From positions 310,001 through 374,000 of the forward strand of contig JASCOD010000003.1 of assembly GCA_029959615.1 (NCBI GenBank): a stretch of DNA of 64,000 bases. The letters run 5' to 3'. The notes under the pieces were generated by a model that was given only the letters and a program-made list of their open reading frames with translations, was not told the DNA's origin and did not search any database. A program made the position numbers and the translations under genes. The stretch's first letter is position 1. Every line of letters starts with the position of its first letter. This DNA comes from Flavobacteriaceae bacterium PS02338 (GTDB taxonomy: Bacteria; Bacteroidota; Bacteroidia; Sphingobacteriales; Sphingobacteriaceae). Shown piece after piece: positions 1 through 8,428 of this stretch.

Positions 1-140
1 TCCTTTTTGTAGCCAGTATAGGCGGGGTTAATGTGGATGGTATTGAAAATGTACTGCGTAAACTGACTGTCTTGCTGTGCATTTGAATTACATACAATTC
101 CAATAGATGCCAGAATTAAAATTACGGTTCTTTTCATCAT
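1..140 (-). CDS. PorP/SprF-like type IX secretion membrane protein, N-terminal part
   Basis: This gene runs off the left edge, so only about 46 residues are visible. They form a signal peptide ([15 protein letters not shown]...) followed by [20 protein letters not shown]. That resembles the mature N-terminus of the PorP/SprF family (typically Q-x-x-Q-F-S-Q-Y-x-F-N...NPAYAG), outer-membrane beta-barrel proteins linked to gliding and type IX secretion. The start codon overlaps the stop of the upstream CHU_C gene as ATGA, and GGAG lies about 8 nt upstream, so the two are probably translationally coupled. A second ATG follows at once (137). PorP paralogues next to CHU_C surface proteins are a usual Bacteroidota arrangement in which the barrel helps anchor the surface protein. 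The family call rests on this short stretch only. Confidence 0.7.
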   Translation of the reverse strand, partial: MMKRTVILILASIGIVCNSNAQQDSQFTQYIFNTIHINPAYTGYKK

Positions 141-1084
141 TGTTTGCTCCTTAATAAAGTGACATAACCTTTATATACCTCCCATTTATCGCCTATTTTC
201 AGCTTTAATAAATAGAAATAAGTTCCTTCGTTAAGCTTTCGTCCGGTCCACTCATTCTGATAGCCTTTCTTGAAAAATACAGTTCCTCCCCATCTGTTAA
301 GGATGGTAATTTCATTTTCAAATAATTCTATTCCTGGTATCTCGAACGTGTCATTTTTACCATCTCCGTTCGGTGTAAATACGTTAGGAATAATAATACC
401 TTCCACTGCAGTTTTAGTTGTGGAAACATTGTTTTCAATATTTGGATCCATCTGATCGGCCAAAACTTTTGCGGTGTTGCGGATAAGACCTGCTTTAAGT
501 GCCTTCGTTTTTATCTTTAGTTTAGCAGATTCTCCATTTTCCAGCGCATCAATTTCCCAAAGAACGGTTCTGTTTGCAGAGCTGTATGTTGCATTGCTAC
601 CAGCACTAGTAGTGAGCTGCCGAAATTCAACCTCTGGAGGCAACTCATCCGTAACTTTAATATGGGTTGCCTTATCGGTCCCATTATTTTTTACAATTAT
701 GGTATAATCGAACAACTCATTAAGTGTTAAGGCTCTGTTTTCCGACGTTTTGCTGATCATCATATCCGCTCTTAATACAGTAGGAGAGCTTTGCGTAATC
801 ACAATAATTGCTGGTGATTTATTAGAAGTACAGCCATCGGTATTATAGGAAATTACGGTATAAGTTCCAGCAAGGGATACGATCAATTCTTCACCAATGG
901 CGCCGCTCATCAGTTGATTGTCTTTAAACCATTGATAGCTTGATGCATTAACAGAATTAGCTCGCAATTTTAAAGAAGCCCCCTGGGGGAGATTTATCGT
1001 TTGCGGACTAGAAGATTGCGCAAAGCATATCGTTGCGCAAAGCAACAGCATACTTGACACAAAATTTATTCTCCTGTTAAACAT
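137..1084 (-). CDS. Secreted DUF11/CHU_C (gliding-motility C-terminal) surface protein
   Basis: A 315-residue secreted protein. Residues 1-22 are a signal peptide ending CFAQ. Residues 25-95 look like an Ig-like PKD-type fold (SYQWFKDN...GTYTV). Residues 105-230 match the DUF11 repeat domain ([31 protein letters not shown]). Residues 232-315 are a CHU_C or gliding-motility-associated C-terminal domain ([36 protein letters not shown]). CHU_C is a type B C-terminal signal of the type IX secretion system, so the protein should be exported and held at the cell surface. It sits in a four-gene minus-strand operon with two other Ig-like secreted proteins, and its stop overlaps the start of the PorP-like gene. 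Its ligand or adhesion target cannot be read from the sequence. Confidence 0.85.
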   Translation of the reverse strand: MFNRRINFVSSMLLLCATICFAQSSSPQTINLPQGASLKLRANSVNASSYQWFKDNQLMSGAIGEELIVSLAGTYTVISYNTDGCTSNKSPAIIVITQSSPTVLRADMMISKTSENRALTLNELFDYTIIVKNNGTDKATHIKVTDELPPEVEFRQLTTSAGSNATYSSANRTVLWEIDALENGESAKLKIKTKALKAGLIRNTAKVLADQMDPNIENNVSTTKTAVEGIIIPNVFTPNGDGKNDTFEIPGIELFENEITILNRWGGTVFFKKGYQNEWTGRKLNEGTYFYLLKLKIGDKWEVYKGYVTLLRSKQ

Positions 1085-1094
1085 TAAACAAGTA

Positions 1095-1823
1095 TTAGTT
1101 TATAACTGTTGGAGTTATAGTTGGCGTTGTTGGCGCAGCATTAATTGTTATTGTTGTTGCTGTTGATTTAACTGGGGCGTTAGCTATTGAAATTAACCTG
1201 CCTGTAGGGATTGAATATTTGCCGGTTGCAACAAAATAGTGTGGGCCTACTGATGTTTCTGTTAGTAGGTAAGGGTTTACGCCCGTTGCGGATGCGGTTA
1301 TTGCGGTAATGTCTCCTGCTGATGAAGCGGTTTTATACCAGTTTGCAAGATCAAAAGTAATCTCTGAAGGCAGGGTAGGTGAGCCTGCAACAAGAGTAGC
1401 TGTTGCTTTTAACGTTGTTCTATTGGCAGCACTAACATTTGTACAATACGTTGTTGAGCTACCCGCATCTGCTGCAACTGTTACATTGAAGTCAGGAAGC
1501 ACAAAAATGTCAATATCAGTTGTTGCATCAACATCAGACCAACATCCACTAGCATTTTTCACCAGAACCCTTAGTTTGTATAATCCAGCAGTTGTGAAAG
1601 TTTGGGTCAAGGTAGAAGTTGTTTGTCCGGCTATAGTTTCATTTGTTGTGCCATCAGCTTTAGATACATAAATCCATTTGTATTCATCGAACGTGCCGCC
1701 AGCATTAATTGTTACTGTTTGGTTTTTATAGGCGTAATAATTAGCTGCAAACGTAAGTTGTGCAAAAAATAGAAACAACGCTACCAGCGCTATTTTTCTT
1801 AAGATTGTAATAGTTGTTTTCAT
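1095..1823 (-). CDS. Secreted Ig/PKD-like protein of unknown function
   Basis: A 242-residue protein with a signal peptide (residues 1-26, hydrophobic [13 protein letters not shown], cleavage after FAA). It then has a PKD/Ig-like segment rich in Thr and aromatic residues ([20 protein letters not shown]...[18 protein letters not shown], residues 33-105) and a Thr/Ala-rich C-terminal half. It ends in [12 protein letters not shown] with no CHU_C or other recognisable sorting domain. It lies 10 bp before the CHU_C gene and 37 bp after the 533-residue gene, so it is co-transcribed with them. It may be a shorter component of the same surface structure. The lack of a sorting signal is odd for a secreted protein in this operon and could mean it is periplasmic or assembled through a partner. 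Confidence 0.7.
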   Translation of the reverse strand: MKTTITILRKIALVALFLFFAQLTFAANYYAYKNQTVTINAGGTFDEYKWIYVSKADGTTNETIAGQTTSTLTQTFTTAGLYKLRVLVKNASGCWSDVDATTDIDIFVLPDFNVTVAADAGSSTTYCTNVSAANRTTLKATATLVAGSPTLPSEITFDLANWYKTASSAGDITAITASATGVNPYLLTETSVGPHYFVATGKYSIPTGRLISIANAPVKSTATTITINAAPTTPTITPTVIN

Positions 1824-1860
1824 TTTTTTAGGTTTAAAAATTAAAATTTAGTCTGCTTTT

Positions 1861-3462
1861 TTAATATGTATTAGAAGTTATTGGCGGGGTATGTGGTTTT
1901 TGAAGTATTATAATGGTAGCAACTCCACTTTGTAATTGAGAGCAATGTGTAGCGCTACTATCTTCCACACTTATTAAACTATATGTAAATGTTCCTGTTG
2001 AACTTGTTGAAATTGAAACGGTTGCTATACCCGACGCATTTGAGGTAACTGTTTGCATACTTCCTGTGCCTATTTTATAACTAAATGTATAGGGTGCAGT
2101 ACCACCACTTCCAGTAAACGTAATGGATGGGGCAGTCGCATCTTGACATACAGAAGTAGTTCCTGAAATTGTAGCAGCAGGTAAGGGATTTACATTGACT
2201 TTCATAGGAACCCGCTCCGAATCGGCTGTGCATCCAGTTTTAGCGGTAGCTACGTAGTATGTGGTCGTAGTTGTTAAATTGCCTGTTGTATAGGTAGCTC
2301 CAATAGTTGCTGTTCCGCCAGAAGCAACGGTGTACCAATGTAATTCGTTATCAGAAGCAGGTGCCACTGGACTAAGTGTTGTAGAACTACCAGAACATAT
2401 AGTCGGATTTTGCGAAGAAAGACTACTAAATGTTGGTTTTGCTGGTGTTCTTTGGACTTCATGCAGGTGTAAAGAACCTAAAACACTGGCTAGAGAACTT
2501 GTAGAAATTTCAATTCTATCAAAAATACCTGAGGGAACAAATGAACCTGTATAACGATTGCCACCACCCAGAAATAATAAATCTAGAGAAAGTATTGAGC
2601 TAAAAGCGATTGGACTCCCAACTTGTGTGGGACCATTGTATGCCGTAAGTGTTATTCCGTCAAAAAGGCCAAGCGTTAATAGCCCTGGTGGAACTGAAAA
2701 AGTTACCGTAGCCGCATCGTTAGCGCTTGATTGACTAGAAAAATAGACTTTTTGTTTAATTGAAGCTGCTACACCTAAAAGGCCTACAGAAAGTGTAGAA
2801 TAGGTTGATAAGTCATTGTCTATTGCATTGTTTGGTAAGTTTACGTTGCCGCCAATGGTAATACCGGTAACACTTGTAGAAGTAGCTAACGCTGGGCTGC
2901 ATGCCGTTGAAGGTTGTTCATAATACCCATAGTAAATATGTATAGTGTTTGTTCCAAGTGCTATAGGTGAACTTAAAGTAACCTTGATGGAGTTAACACT
3001 AGATACAGGCGTAACCAATATATATTGATCGCCATTTGGCGCTGTTAGTATAGGTGTAGCGGTGGAGGTAACAAGGGTTCCTTCTGTTCCAGGGCTACCA
3101 CCAACACCGCCCGAATAAGATTCGACGGTAAGCTCGTCGCCTAATAGTGCCGCAGTAACTTGTTTTAATTTAATGCATATTGTGCTATTAGCCGGTACGG
3201 TTGATGCAAAAATAAGTTGTTCCCAGGCTGTACTTACTCCAACCGTACTGTATGCGGTTAATATGGCGTAGTTGGTGTAATCTCCGTCTGTGGCGTCATC
3301 TGGTGTTGTTACAGAACTGAAATTTGGAAATGAATAAGTCTTTCCCGATCTGTTTGCTGTAGCGTAAGTTCTTCCTTGTCCCTTTACCTCTATTCCGAAA
3401 ACCATTAACATTACCGTAAACAGTAGTGCTAAAAGTGGAATATGAGAGCGGTAAGTTTTCAA
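1861..3462 (-). CDS. Large secreted protein with Ig-like domain
   Basis: A 533-residue protein and first gene of the minus-strand surface operon. A signal peptide spans residues 1-28 (LLALLFTVMLMVFG, cleavage near VKGQ). Residues 35-335 are beta-rich and Ser/Thr-rich, with two similar halves containing NYAILTAYSTVG and DLSTYSTLSVGLLGV, resembling discoidin-like surface modules. Residues 340-430 match the Bacteroidota Ig-like domain with paired Cys and the motif ICSGSSTTLSP...HWYTVASGGTATIGATYTTG...TTYYVATAKTGC. A further PKD-like repeat follows (ISGTTSVCQDATAPSITFTGSGGTAPYTFSY). It ends in PHTPPITSNTY with no CHU_C domain, although such proteins often end in one. A surface or adhesion role is inferred only from this architecture. 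Confidence 0.7.
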   Translation of the reverse strand: MKTYRSHIPLLALLFTVMLMVFGIEVKGQGRTYATANRSGKTYSFPNFSSVTTPDDATDGDYTNYAILTAYSTVGVSTAWEQLIFASTVPANSTICIKLKQVTAALLGDELTVESYSGGVGGSPGTEGTLVTSTATPILTAPNGDQYILVTPVSSVNSIKVTLSSPIALGTNTIHIYYGYYEQPSTACSPALATSTSVTGITIGGNVNLPNNAIDNDLSTYSTLSVGLLGVAASIKQKVYFSSQSSANDAATVTFSVPPGLLTLGLFDGITLTAYNGPTQVGSPIAFSSILSLDLLFLGGGNRYTGSFVPSGIFDRIEISTSSLASVLGSLHLHEVQRTPAKPTFSSLSSQNPTICSGSSTTLSPVAPASDNELHWYTVASGGTATIGATYTTGNLTTTTTYYVATAKTGCTADSERVPMKVNVNPLPAATISGTTSVCQDATAPSITFTGSGGTAPYTFSYKIGTGSMQTVTSNASGIATVSISTSSTGTFTYSLISVEDSSATHCSQLQSGVATIIILQKPHTPPITSNTY

Positions 3463-4064
3463 GAGCTTATGAGTGTTAAATAGGTTAAACTATACATCTG
3501 CGAATAGTTTTAAAGGACAAAAAAATGTCCTCTATCTATCGTATAACAAATTTATCTCAGATATCTAATTCTTTTTTGTTCATTATGTTCAATTTTTAGA
3601 CTGCTTTTGATGTTTGAATAGCTTTTTGAGGGCAATATGGTTGGTGTTGTGTTGTGAATCTTGTTCATTTTGTTCATCATTAATTTAGTTGAATTATCTC
3701 TAATTGTTTATCTATTGGTTTGTTGGTAGTGGTTGTGTGTTGGTTTTTTAAAAGAAGGTGTTTTCCGTGGCTGAATTAGTTTAGATGTTAGGGCCTTAAT
3801 TTCATCTTGCTGTTATCTGGAGCCTTAGCAAAAAACTTAGGAACTATAGACCTTAAACTTCAAGCTTCTTTACTTCTGTAAAACAAGAGTAAGTTTTCCT
3901 CAATTAAAATGCCCTACGTTATCGGGAACGTTTGCGCAAATATTTGCGCTTAAATAAAAGCTTTACTAGCATAAATTATGTAGAATTGTTTCGACCAAAT
4001 GCTAGTAAAGGTGCTTTATGTTTCTTTATTAGCTCAGAAATAACTTGAAAAGCAGTATAAAGAA
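3463..4064. other. Divergent intergenic region between surface operon and uronate locus
   Basis: This 600-bp gap separates a minus-strand operon from a plus-strand operon and no gene is seen in it. On the minus strand a TAAATTTG box (3547-3554) fits the Bacteroidota -7 element for the surface operon, but a clear -33 box is missing. A small hairpin AGGACA/TGTCCT (3514-3531) would lie in the leader of that mRNA. A LacI-like operator candidate at 3923-3949 is listed separately. The stretch 3590-3900 is T/G-rich on the plus strand without recognisable elements. Confidence 0.5.
3923..3949. promoter_or_regulatory. Candidate LacI-type operator ahead of uxaB
   Basis: The sequence CGGGAACGTTTGCG is an imperfect palindrome around a central CG (CG..AACGTT..CG), the shape expected of LacI-family operators. 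It overlaps a second perfect palindrome, TTTGCGCAAA (3931-3940), and a further TTTGCGC half site. It lies about 115 bp before the uxaB start, suitable for control of the hexuronate operon. No LacI-family gene is in the window, so the regulator is unknown and the call is inference. Confidence 0.4.
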
Positions 4065-5579
4065 ATGATTTTATCAAAAGATAATCTTAAACTAATTTCC
4101 ACAGAAAATGTGGTTGTACCGAATGCAGTAATTTTTGAATTACCAGAGAAAGTTTTGCAGTTTGGAACAGGGGTATTGTTACGTGGATTGCCAGATTATT
4201 TCATAGATAAAGCAAATCGTGAAGGTGTTTTCAATGGTCGCGTTGCAGTAGTGAAATCTACAGGTGGCAGTACTTCGGAATTCGACCAGCAAGACGCACT
4301 TTATACAATTTGTGTTCGTGGTATCGAAAACGGGCAATCAGTTTCAGAAAATATCATTTCATCAGCTATTAGTAGAGTAATTGCAGCCGAAAAAGATTGG
4401 CAGGCGATCTTAGATATTGCTAAATCGGCAGAGCTACAGATTGTGGTTTCTAACACTACCGAAGTAGGTATTCAGTATATAGAGGAGAGCATCAGCGATA
4501 ATCCACCTTCGTCATTTCCTGCAAAATTATTAGTTGTGCTTTACGAACGTTTCAAAGCTTTTAATGGTGATAACAATAAAGGTTTGGTAATTGTGGCTAC
4601 CGAGTTAATTCCAGATAACGGAACTAAGTTGGGCGAAATTGTTCTAAAACTAGCGCACTACAATAAACTAGAAGCAAACTTTATCGCTTGGTTAGCACAA
4701 GCAAATACTTTCTGTAATTCATTGGTAGATAGGATTGTGCCAGGTAAACCTGATACTGAGACTTTTGCAGCTTTGCAAGATGAACTAGGTTACGAAGATG
4801 CATTGTTGTCAATGACAGAGCCTTATCGACTTTGGGCAATAGAAGGTGGCAAGCAGGTGGCTGATGTACTTTCATTTGCTACGGTTGACCAAGGCGTGAT
4901 CATCGCTGAAGACATCGAGATTTACAGAGAACTTAAAGTACGCTTGTTAAATGGTACACATACTTTGAGCTCGGGTATTGCCTTCCTTTTAGGAATAGAT
5001 ACCGTAAAAAATGCCATGACTAACGAGTTGATGACAAACTACATCGAAACGCTAATGGCTACAGAAATTGGTCCTGCAATTCCTTATGAGGTGGATAAAA
5101 AACAAAGTGATGCTTTTGCAAATGCGGTAAAAGATCGTTTTGCCAATCCATCTATCGAACACTTTTGGACAAGCATTGCGTTTCAATATACAATGAAGAT
5201 GAAAATCCGTATCCTTCCATTGCTATTGAATTACTATAAAATATTTAATCAAGTTCCTGCACATATCGCTTTAGGTTTTGCAGCATACTTGACATTCTCT
5301 CGCATTCAGAGAGAAGAGAACGGTCTATATTTTGGTTTGGATAATGGTGCGAGTTATCGGTTAAACGATGACTCTGCACCTTATTTATTTGACAAATACA
5401 GTCAGAACCAAGATGATTTTGTAGATGAAGTTTTAGCGGATAGAGCTTTCTGGGGAGCAGATTTAACGCAGTTAAGTGGATTTATTCCAGCGGTGAAAGA
5501 ACAATATCAAGCTATAATAGAAGAAGGAATAGAAGCGACGCTGTCTAAATTATTGTCGGTACAGCTTAAAGAAATATAA
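4065..5579 (+). CDS. uxaB: Tagaturonate reductase (UxaB)
   Basis: A 504-residue cytoplasmic enzyme of the polyol-specific long-chain dehydrogenase (mannitol dehydrogenase) family. It should reduce D-tagaturonate to D-altronate with NADH, the second step of galacturonate breakdown. The N-terminal Rossmann part shows VLQFGTGVLLRGLPDYFIDKAN (about residues 30-52) and ISNTTEVGI-like VVSNTTEVGIQYI (about 127-139). The C-terminal half carries the family helical domain with KVRLLNGTHTLSSGIAFLLG and the catalytic Lys region VKDRFANPSIEHFWTSIAFQYTMKMKIR. The length is normal for UxaB. It is the first gene of the plus-strand uronate operon, and uxaA begins 38 bp later. UxuB-type fructuronate reductase is the nearest alternative, but the adjacent altronate dehydratase and the sequence style favour UxaB. 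Confidence 0.92.
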   Translation: MILSKDNLKLISTENVVVPNAVIFELPEKVLQFGTGVLLRGLPDYFIDKANREGVFNGRVAVVKSTGGSTSEFDQQDALYTICVRGIENGQSVSENIISSAISRVIAAEKDWQAILDIAKSAELQIVVSNTTEVGIQYIEESISDNPPSSFPAKLLVVLYERFKAFNGDNNKGLVIVATELIPDNGTKLGEIVLKLAHYNKLEANFIAWLAQANTFCNSLVDRIVPGKPDTETFAALQDELGYEDALLSMTEPYRLWAIEGGKQVADVLSFATVDQGVIIAEDIEIYRELKVRLLNGTHTLSSGIAFLLGIDTVKNAMTNELMTNYIETLMATEIGPAIPYEVDKKQSDAFANAVKDRFANPSIEHFWTSIAFQYTMKMKIRILPLLLNYYKIFNQVPAHIALGFAAYLTFSRIQREENGLYFGLDNGASYRLNDDSAPYLFDKYSQNQDDFVDEVLADRAFWGADLTQLSGFIPAVKEQYQAIIEEGIEATLSKLLSVQLKEI

Positions 5580-5617
5580 TGAACTCCATCTAACCGATGA
5601 GAGAATAATATACTTAG

Positions 5618-7261
5618 ATGAAACAACAAGTTTTAAAAGTACACCCAAAAGATAATGTTTTGGTGGCATTAACTGATCTTAAAGCGGGTCAGTTGGTAAG
5701 TTATCAAGGTGCAAATTATCAATTGGTAGATGATGTAGATGCCAAGCATAAATTCTATACACAAGATATGCAGGCAGGGGATGAAGTGTACATGTATGGC
5801 ACTTTGGTGGGTAAAATCCAGTTTCCAGTAAAGTTGGGAATTAGAATGACCACCGATAACCTAAAACATGCGGCAGCTCCTTATGAGTATCGTCCCTATC
5901 ATTACGAATGGCATGCGCCAGATGTATCTAAGTTTGAAGGAAGAACTTTCAATGGCTACCACCGTGCGGATGGCAAAGTGGGTACGGCCAATTACTGGTT
6001 GTTTATTCCAACAGTTTTCTGTGAAAATAGAAACCTAGATGTGATCCGCGAAGCGTTGCATAATGAGCTAGGTTATGCAGTAACTGCGAAATACAAAAAC
6101 TATACGCATCATTTAATTGAAGCTTATAAAAACGGAACAGATATTTCTTCATTAGATGCACCTTTAGCATTTGATGGCGTAAGAAATGAACGTTTGTTTA
6201 AAAATATAGATGGAATTAAATTTCTAAACCATCAAGGTGGATGTGGTGGCATCAGACAAGACGCAGCCGTTTTGAGTAAATTGTTGGCGGCTTATGCCGA
6301 CCATCCAAATGTAGCCGGAGTTACAGTATTGAGCTTGGGATGTCAGAATTTGCAAGTGCACGATTTTACAGCCGACTTAAAAGAGCGTAATCCTAATTTC
6401 GATAAACCACTTTACATTTTTGAGCAACAACAATCGCAAAGCGAAGAAAATATGATTGCTTTGGCAATTAAAAAAACCTTCGAAGGCTTAGTGGAAGCCA
6501 ATAAAATTGAAAGAGCGCCAGCGCCATTGAGTAAGATGAATTTGGGAGTAAAATGTGGTGGTAGCGATGGTTTTAGTGGTATTTCTGCAAATCCAGCAGT
6601 AGGTTATTGCTCTGACTTACTCGTAGCTTTAGGTGGAACAGTTTTATTAGCTGAATTCCCCGAACTATGTGGTGCAGAGCAAAACATGATTGACAGAACG
6701 ATTGAAGAAAAATCAGCCAAGAAATTCATGAAATTAATGGGAGCTTACAGTGAAGCTGCTGAAAATGCAGGTTCTGGTTTCCATATGAACCCGTCCCCAG
6801 GTAATATTAAAGACGGCTTAATTACCGACGCCATCAAAAGCAATGGTGCTGCTAAAAAAGGTGGTACTTCGCCAATTGTAGATGTTTTAGATTATACAGA
6901 GCCATCTGTAAAACCCGGCTTAAACTTGGTATGTACACCAGGTAATGATGTGGAAGCTACTACAGGAAAAGCCGCAAGTGGTGCTACTTTAATCTTATTT
7001 ACTACTGGATTAGGTACGCCTACTGGAAACCCTGTTTGTCCGGTAATTAAGGTAGCAACCAACAATGCTTTAACCAAGCGTATGGGCGATATTATTGATA
7101 TCAATACTGGACCAGTAATAGAAGGAGAGAAAACCATTGAGGAAATGGGGGAAGATATTTTGGATTATTGTATTAGAGCTGCAAGTGGTGAAGTAATACC
7201 GAAAGCAGTATTATTAAACCAAGATGATTTTATCCCATGGAAAAGAGGGGTATCTTTATAG
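5618..7261 (+). CDS. uxaA: Altronate dehydratase (UxaA)
   Basis: A 547-residue enzyme that dehydrates D-altronate to 2-keto-3-deoxygluconate. Residues 1-75 form the SAF-type N-terminal domain (DNVLVALTDLKAGQLV). The rest is the UxaA catalytic domain, with metal-binding motifs NHQGGCGGIRQDA, LSLGCQNLQ, GVKCGGSDGFSGISANPAVG and the C-terminal TPGNDVEATTGKAASGATLILFTTGLGTPTGNP. Both parts are fused in one chain as in E. coli UxaA, and the length is slightly above the usual 495. It lies 38 bp after uxaB, in the order of the pathway. A stretch resembling a dispersed repeat (TCATCCTGAGCTTGTCGAAG) follows the stop. Galactarate dehydratase is homologous, but the context makes altronate the likely substrate. 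Confidence 0.93.
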   Translation: MKQQVLKVHPKDNVLVALTDLKAGQLVSYQGANYQLVDDVDAKHKFYTQDMQAGDEVYMYGTLVGKIQFPVKLGIRMTTDNLKHAAAPYEYRPYHYEWHAPDVSKFEGRTFNGYHRADGKVGTANYWLFIPTVFCENRNLDVIREALHNELGYAVTAKYKNYTHHLIEAYKNGTDISSLDAPLAFDGVRNERLFKNIDGIKFLNHQGGCGGIRQDAAVLSKLLAAYADHPNVAGVTVLSLGCQNLQVHDFTADLKERNPNFDKPLYIFEQQQSQSEENMIALAIKKTFEGLVEANKIERAPAPLSKMNLGVKCGGSDGFSGISANPAVGYCSDLLVALGGTVLLAEFPELCGAEQNMIDRTIEEKSAKKFMKLMGAYSEAAENAGSGFHMNPSPGNIKDGLITDAIKSNGAAKKGGTSPIVDVLDYTEPSVKPGLNLVCTPGNDVEATTGKAASGATLILFTTGLGTPTGNPVCPVIKVATNNALTKRMGDIIDINTGPVIEGEKTIEEMGEDILDYCIRAASGEVIPKAVLLNQDDFIPWKRGVSL

Positions 7262-7264
7262 CTC

Positions 7265-7290
7265 GTGTCATCCTGAGCTTGTCGAAGGAT
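7265..7290. repeat. Half copy of dispersed intergenic repeat
   Basis: The string TCATCCTGAGCTTGTCGAAG lies just after uxaA. It matches the core of the longer palindrome at 48864-48922, which has GAGCTTGTCGAAG and its complement. Only one arm is present here, so it is probably a decayed or half copy. Confidence 0.5.
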
Positions 7291-7370
7291 ATAAATTAAA
7301 AGCCAAAAACCATCTGTCATTAAAATGAGGATCAAACCAAAACCTCTAATGATGGACCAAAATATAGAAA

Positions 7371-8201
7371 ATGAAACAAATACAAGCAGTACACTCAGAA
7401 GATTTCAAGAGTTACGACACCGAAAAAATCAGAGAAAGATTTTTATTGGACGACTTGAAAGCCACAGACAAAGCAAATTTTGTCTATTCACACTACGACA
7501 GGATGATCACAGGATTAATCACGCCAGTAAACAGCGTAGTAGATTTAGGTAATTACGATATTTTACGTGCCGATTATTTCTTAGAAAGAAGAGAATTGGG
7601 CATCATCAATGTTGGTGGTGCAGGTACAATTGTTGCCGATGGAACTAGCTACGATTTAAACAAGAAAGATTGCTTGTACTTAGGTAAAGGTGTAAAAGAG
7701 GTGAAGTTTAGTAGTAAAGATGGCAGTAATCCTGCTGTTTTTTATGCACTTTCAGCACCAGCACATACAACTTATCCAACCACGTTTGCTAGTCATGCAG
7801 ATGTTTTTTCTGCAGATTTAGGTGCTGTAGAAACTGCAAACCAGCGTACCATTTCTCGTTACATCCACAAAGACGGCATTCAAAGCTGTCAGTTGGTTAT
7901 GGGTTTAACTTCGCTAGCAAACGGTTCTATTTGGAACACTATTCCTCCTCATACACATGACAGAAGAATGGAAGTTTATTTCTATTTCGATGTAGAGGCA
8001 GACCAAAGAGTAATCCATTTTATGGGACAACCTCAGCAAACTCGTCATATTGTAATGGCTAACCTCGAAGCTGTTTTATCGCCATCTTGGAGTATTCACT
8101 CTGGTGCTGGTACCAAGAACTACAGCTTTATTTGGGGTATGGCTGGCGAGAACTTGGATTATGCAGATATGGACACATTTGCCGTAGGAGAATTAAGATA
8201 A
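7371..8201 (+). CDS. kduI: 5-dehydro-4-deoxy-D-glucuronate isomerase (KduI)
   Basis: A 276-residue isomerase that converts 5-keto-4-deoxyuronate to 2,5-diketo-3-deoxygluconate in the breakdown of unsaturated uronates from pectin or glycosaminoglycans. The cupin metal site is clear in PPHTHDRRMEVYFYFDV (about residues 191-207), with His, His and Glu ligands, and a further His in HIVMANLEAVLSPSWSIHSGAGTKNYSFIWGMAGEN. The length equals that of E. coli KduI (278). The start at 7371 gives the family N-terminus (MKQIQAVHSEDFKSYDTEKIRERF); the overlapping 7325 frame is a shadow. KduI fits this locus as an entry route parallel to galacturonate. No KduD that I can recognise with confidence is in the window, unless the next gene fills that role. 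Confidence 0.93.
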   Translation: MKQIQAVHSEDFKSYDTEKIRERFLLDDLKATDKANFVYSHYDRMITGLITPVNSVVDLGNYDILRADYFLERRELGIINVGGAGTIVADGTSYDLNKKDCLYLGKGVKEVKFSSKDGSNPAVFYALSAPAHTTYPTTFASHADVFSADLGAVETANQRTISRYIHKDGIQSCQLVMGLTSLANGSIWNTIPPHTHDRRMEVYFYFDVEADQRVIHFMGQPQQTRHIVMANLEAVLSPSWSIHSGAGTKNYSFIWGMAGENLDYADMDTFAVGELR

Positions 8202-8211
8202 GAAGTAATTA

Positions 8212-8275
8212 ACCACAAAGACACAAAGAGCACTAAGAAATAAGCAAGCCTTTGTATACTTCGTGTCTTTGTGGT
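8212..8275. repeat. Intergenic inverted repeat (ACCACAAAGACAC type)
   Basis: A 17-base arm ACCACAAAGACACAAAG (8212-8228) faces its near-exact complement at 8259-8275 (one mismatch), with a 30-base loop. Part of the loop and the right arm recur as a direct repeat at 8366-8413 (AAGCCTTTGCGTACTTAGTG then CCTTTGTGGT). The transcript could fold into a strong hairpin between kduI and the SDR gene. It looks like a mobile intergenic repeat of the kind common in this phylum, not an operon-specific terminator, as it has no T-run. Confidence 0.75.
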
Positions 8276-8302
8276 GAAAATATAAAATAAACTAACCTAT
8301 TT

Positions 8303-8331
8303 CGTCATTGCGAGCATAGCGAAGCAATCTT
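8303..8331. repeat. Half copy of GTCATTGCGAG repeat
   Basis: CGTCATTGCGAG followed by CGAAGCAATCTT matches the left arm of the complete palindrome at 57759-57844. It lies between kduI and the SDR gene, next to the ACCACAAAG repeats, so this 227-bp gap consists largely of repeat sequence. Confidence 0.65.
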
Positions 8332-8365
8332 AAAGCGAATAGAATAATTGAATTGACCATAAAGA

Positions 8366-8413
8366 ACGTAAGAAATAAGTAAGCCTTTGCGTACTTAGTG
8401 CCTTTGTGGTAAA
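8366..8413. repeat. Second partial copy of the ACCACAAAG repeat
   Basis: This segment repeats the loop and right arm of the 8212-8275 element (AAGAAATAAGTAAGCC, then GTACTTAGTGCCTTTGTGGT) with a few changes. It lacks the left arm and ends about 15 bp before the SDR start codon, so it probably forms part of that gene's leader. Confidence 0.6.
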
Positions 8414-8428
8414 CACATAAAACATAAA

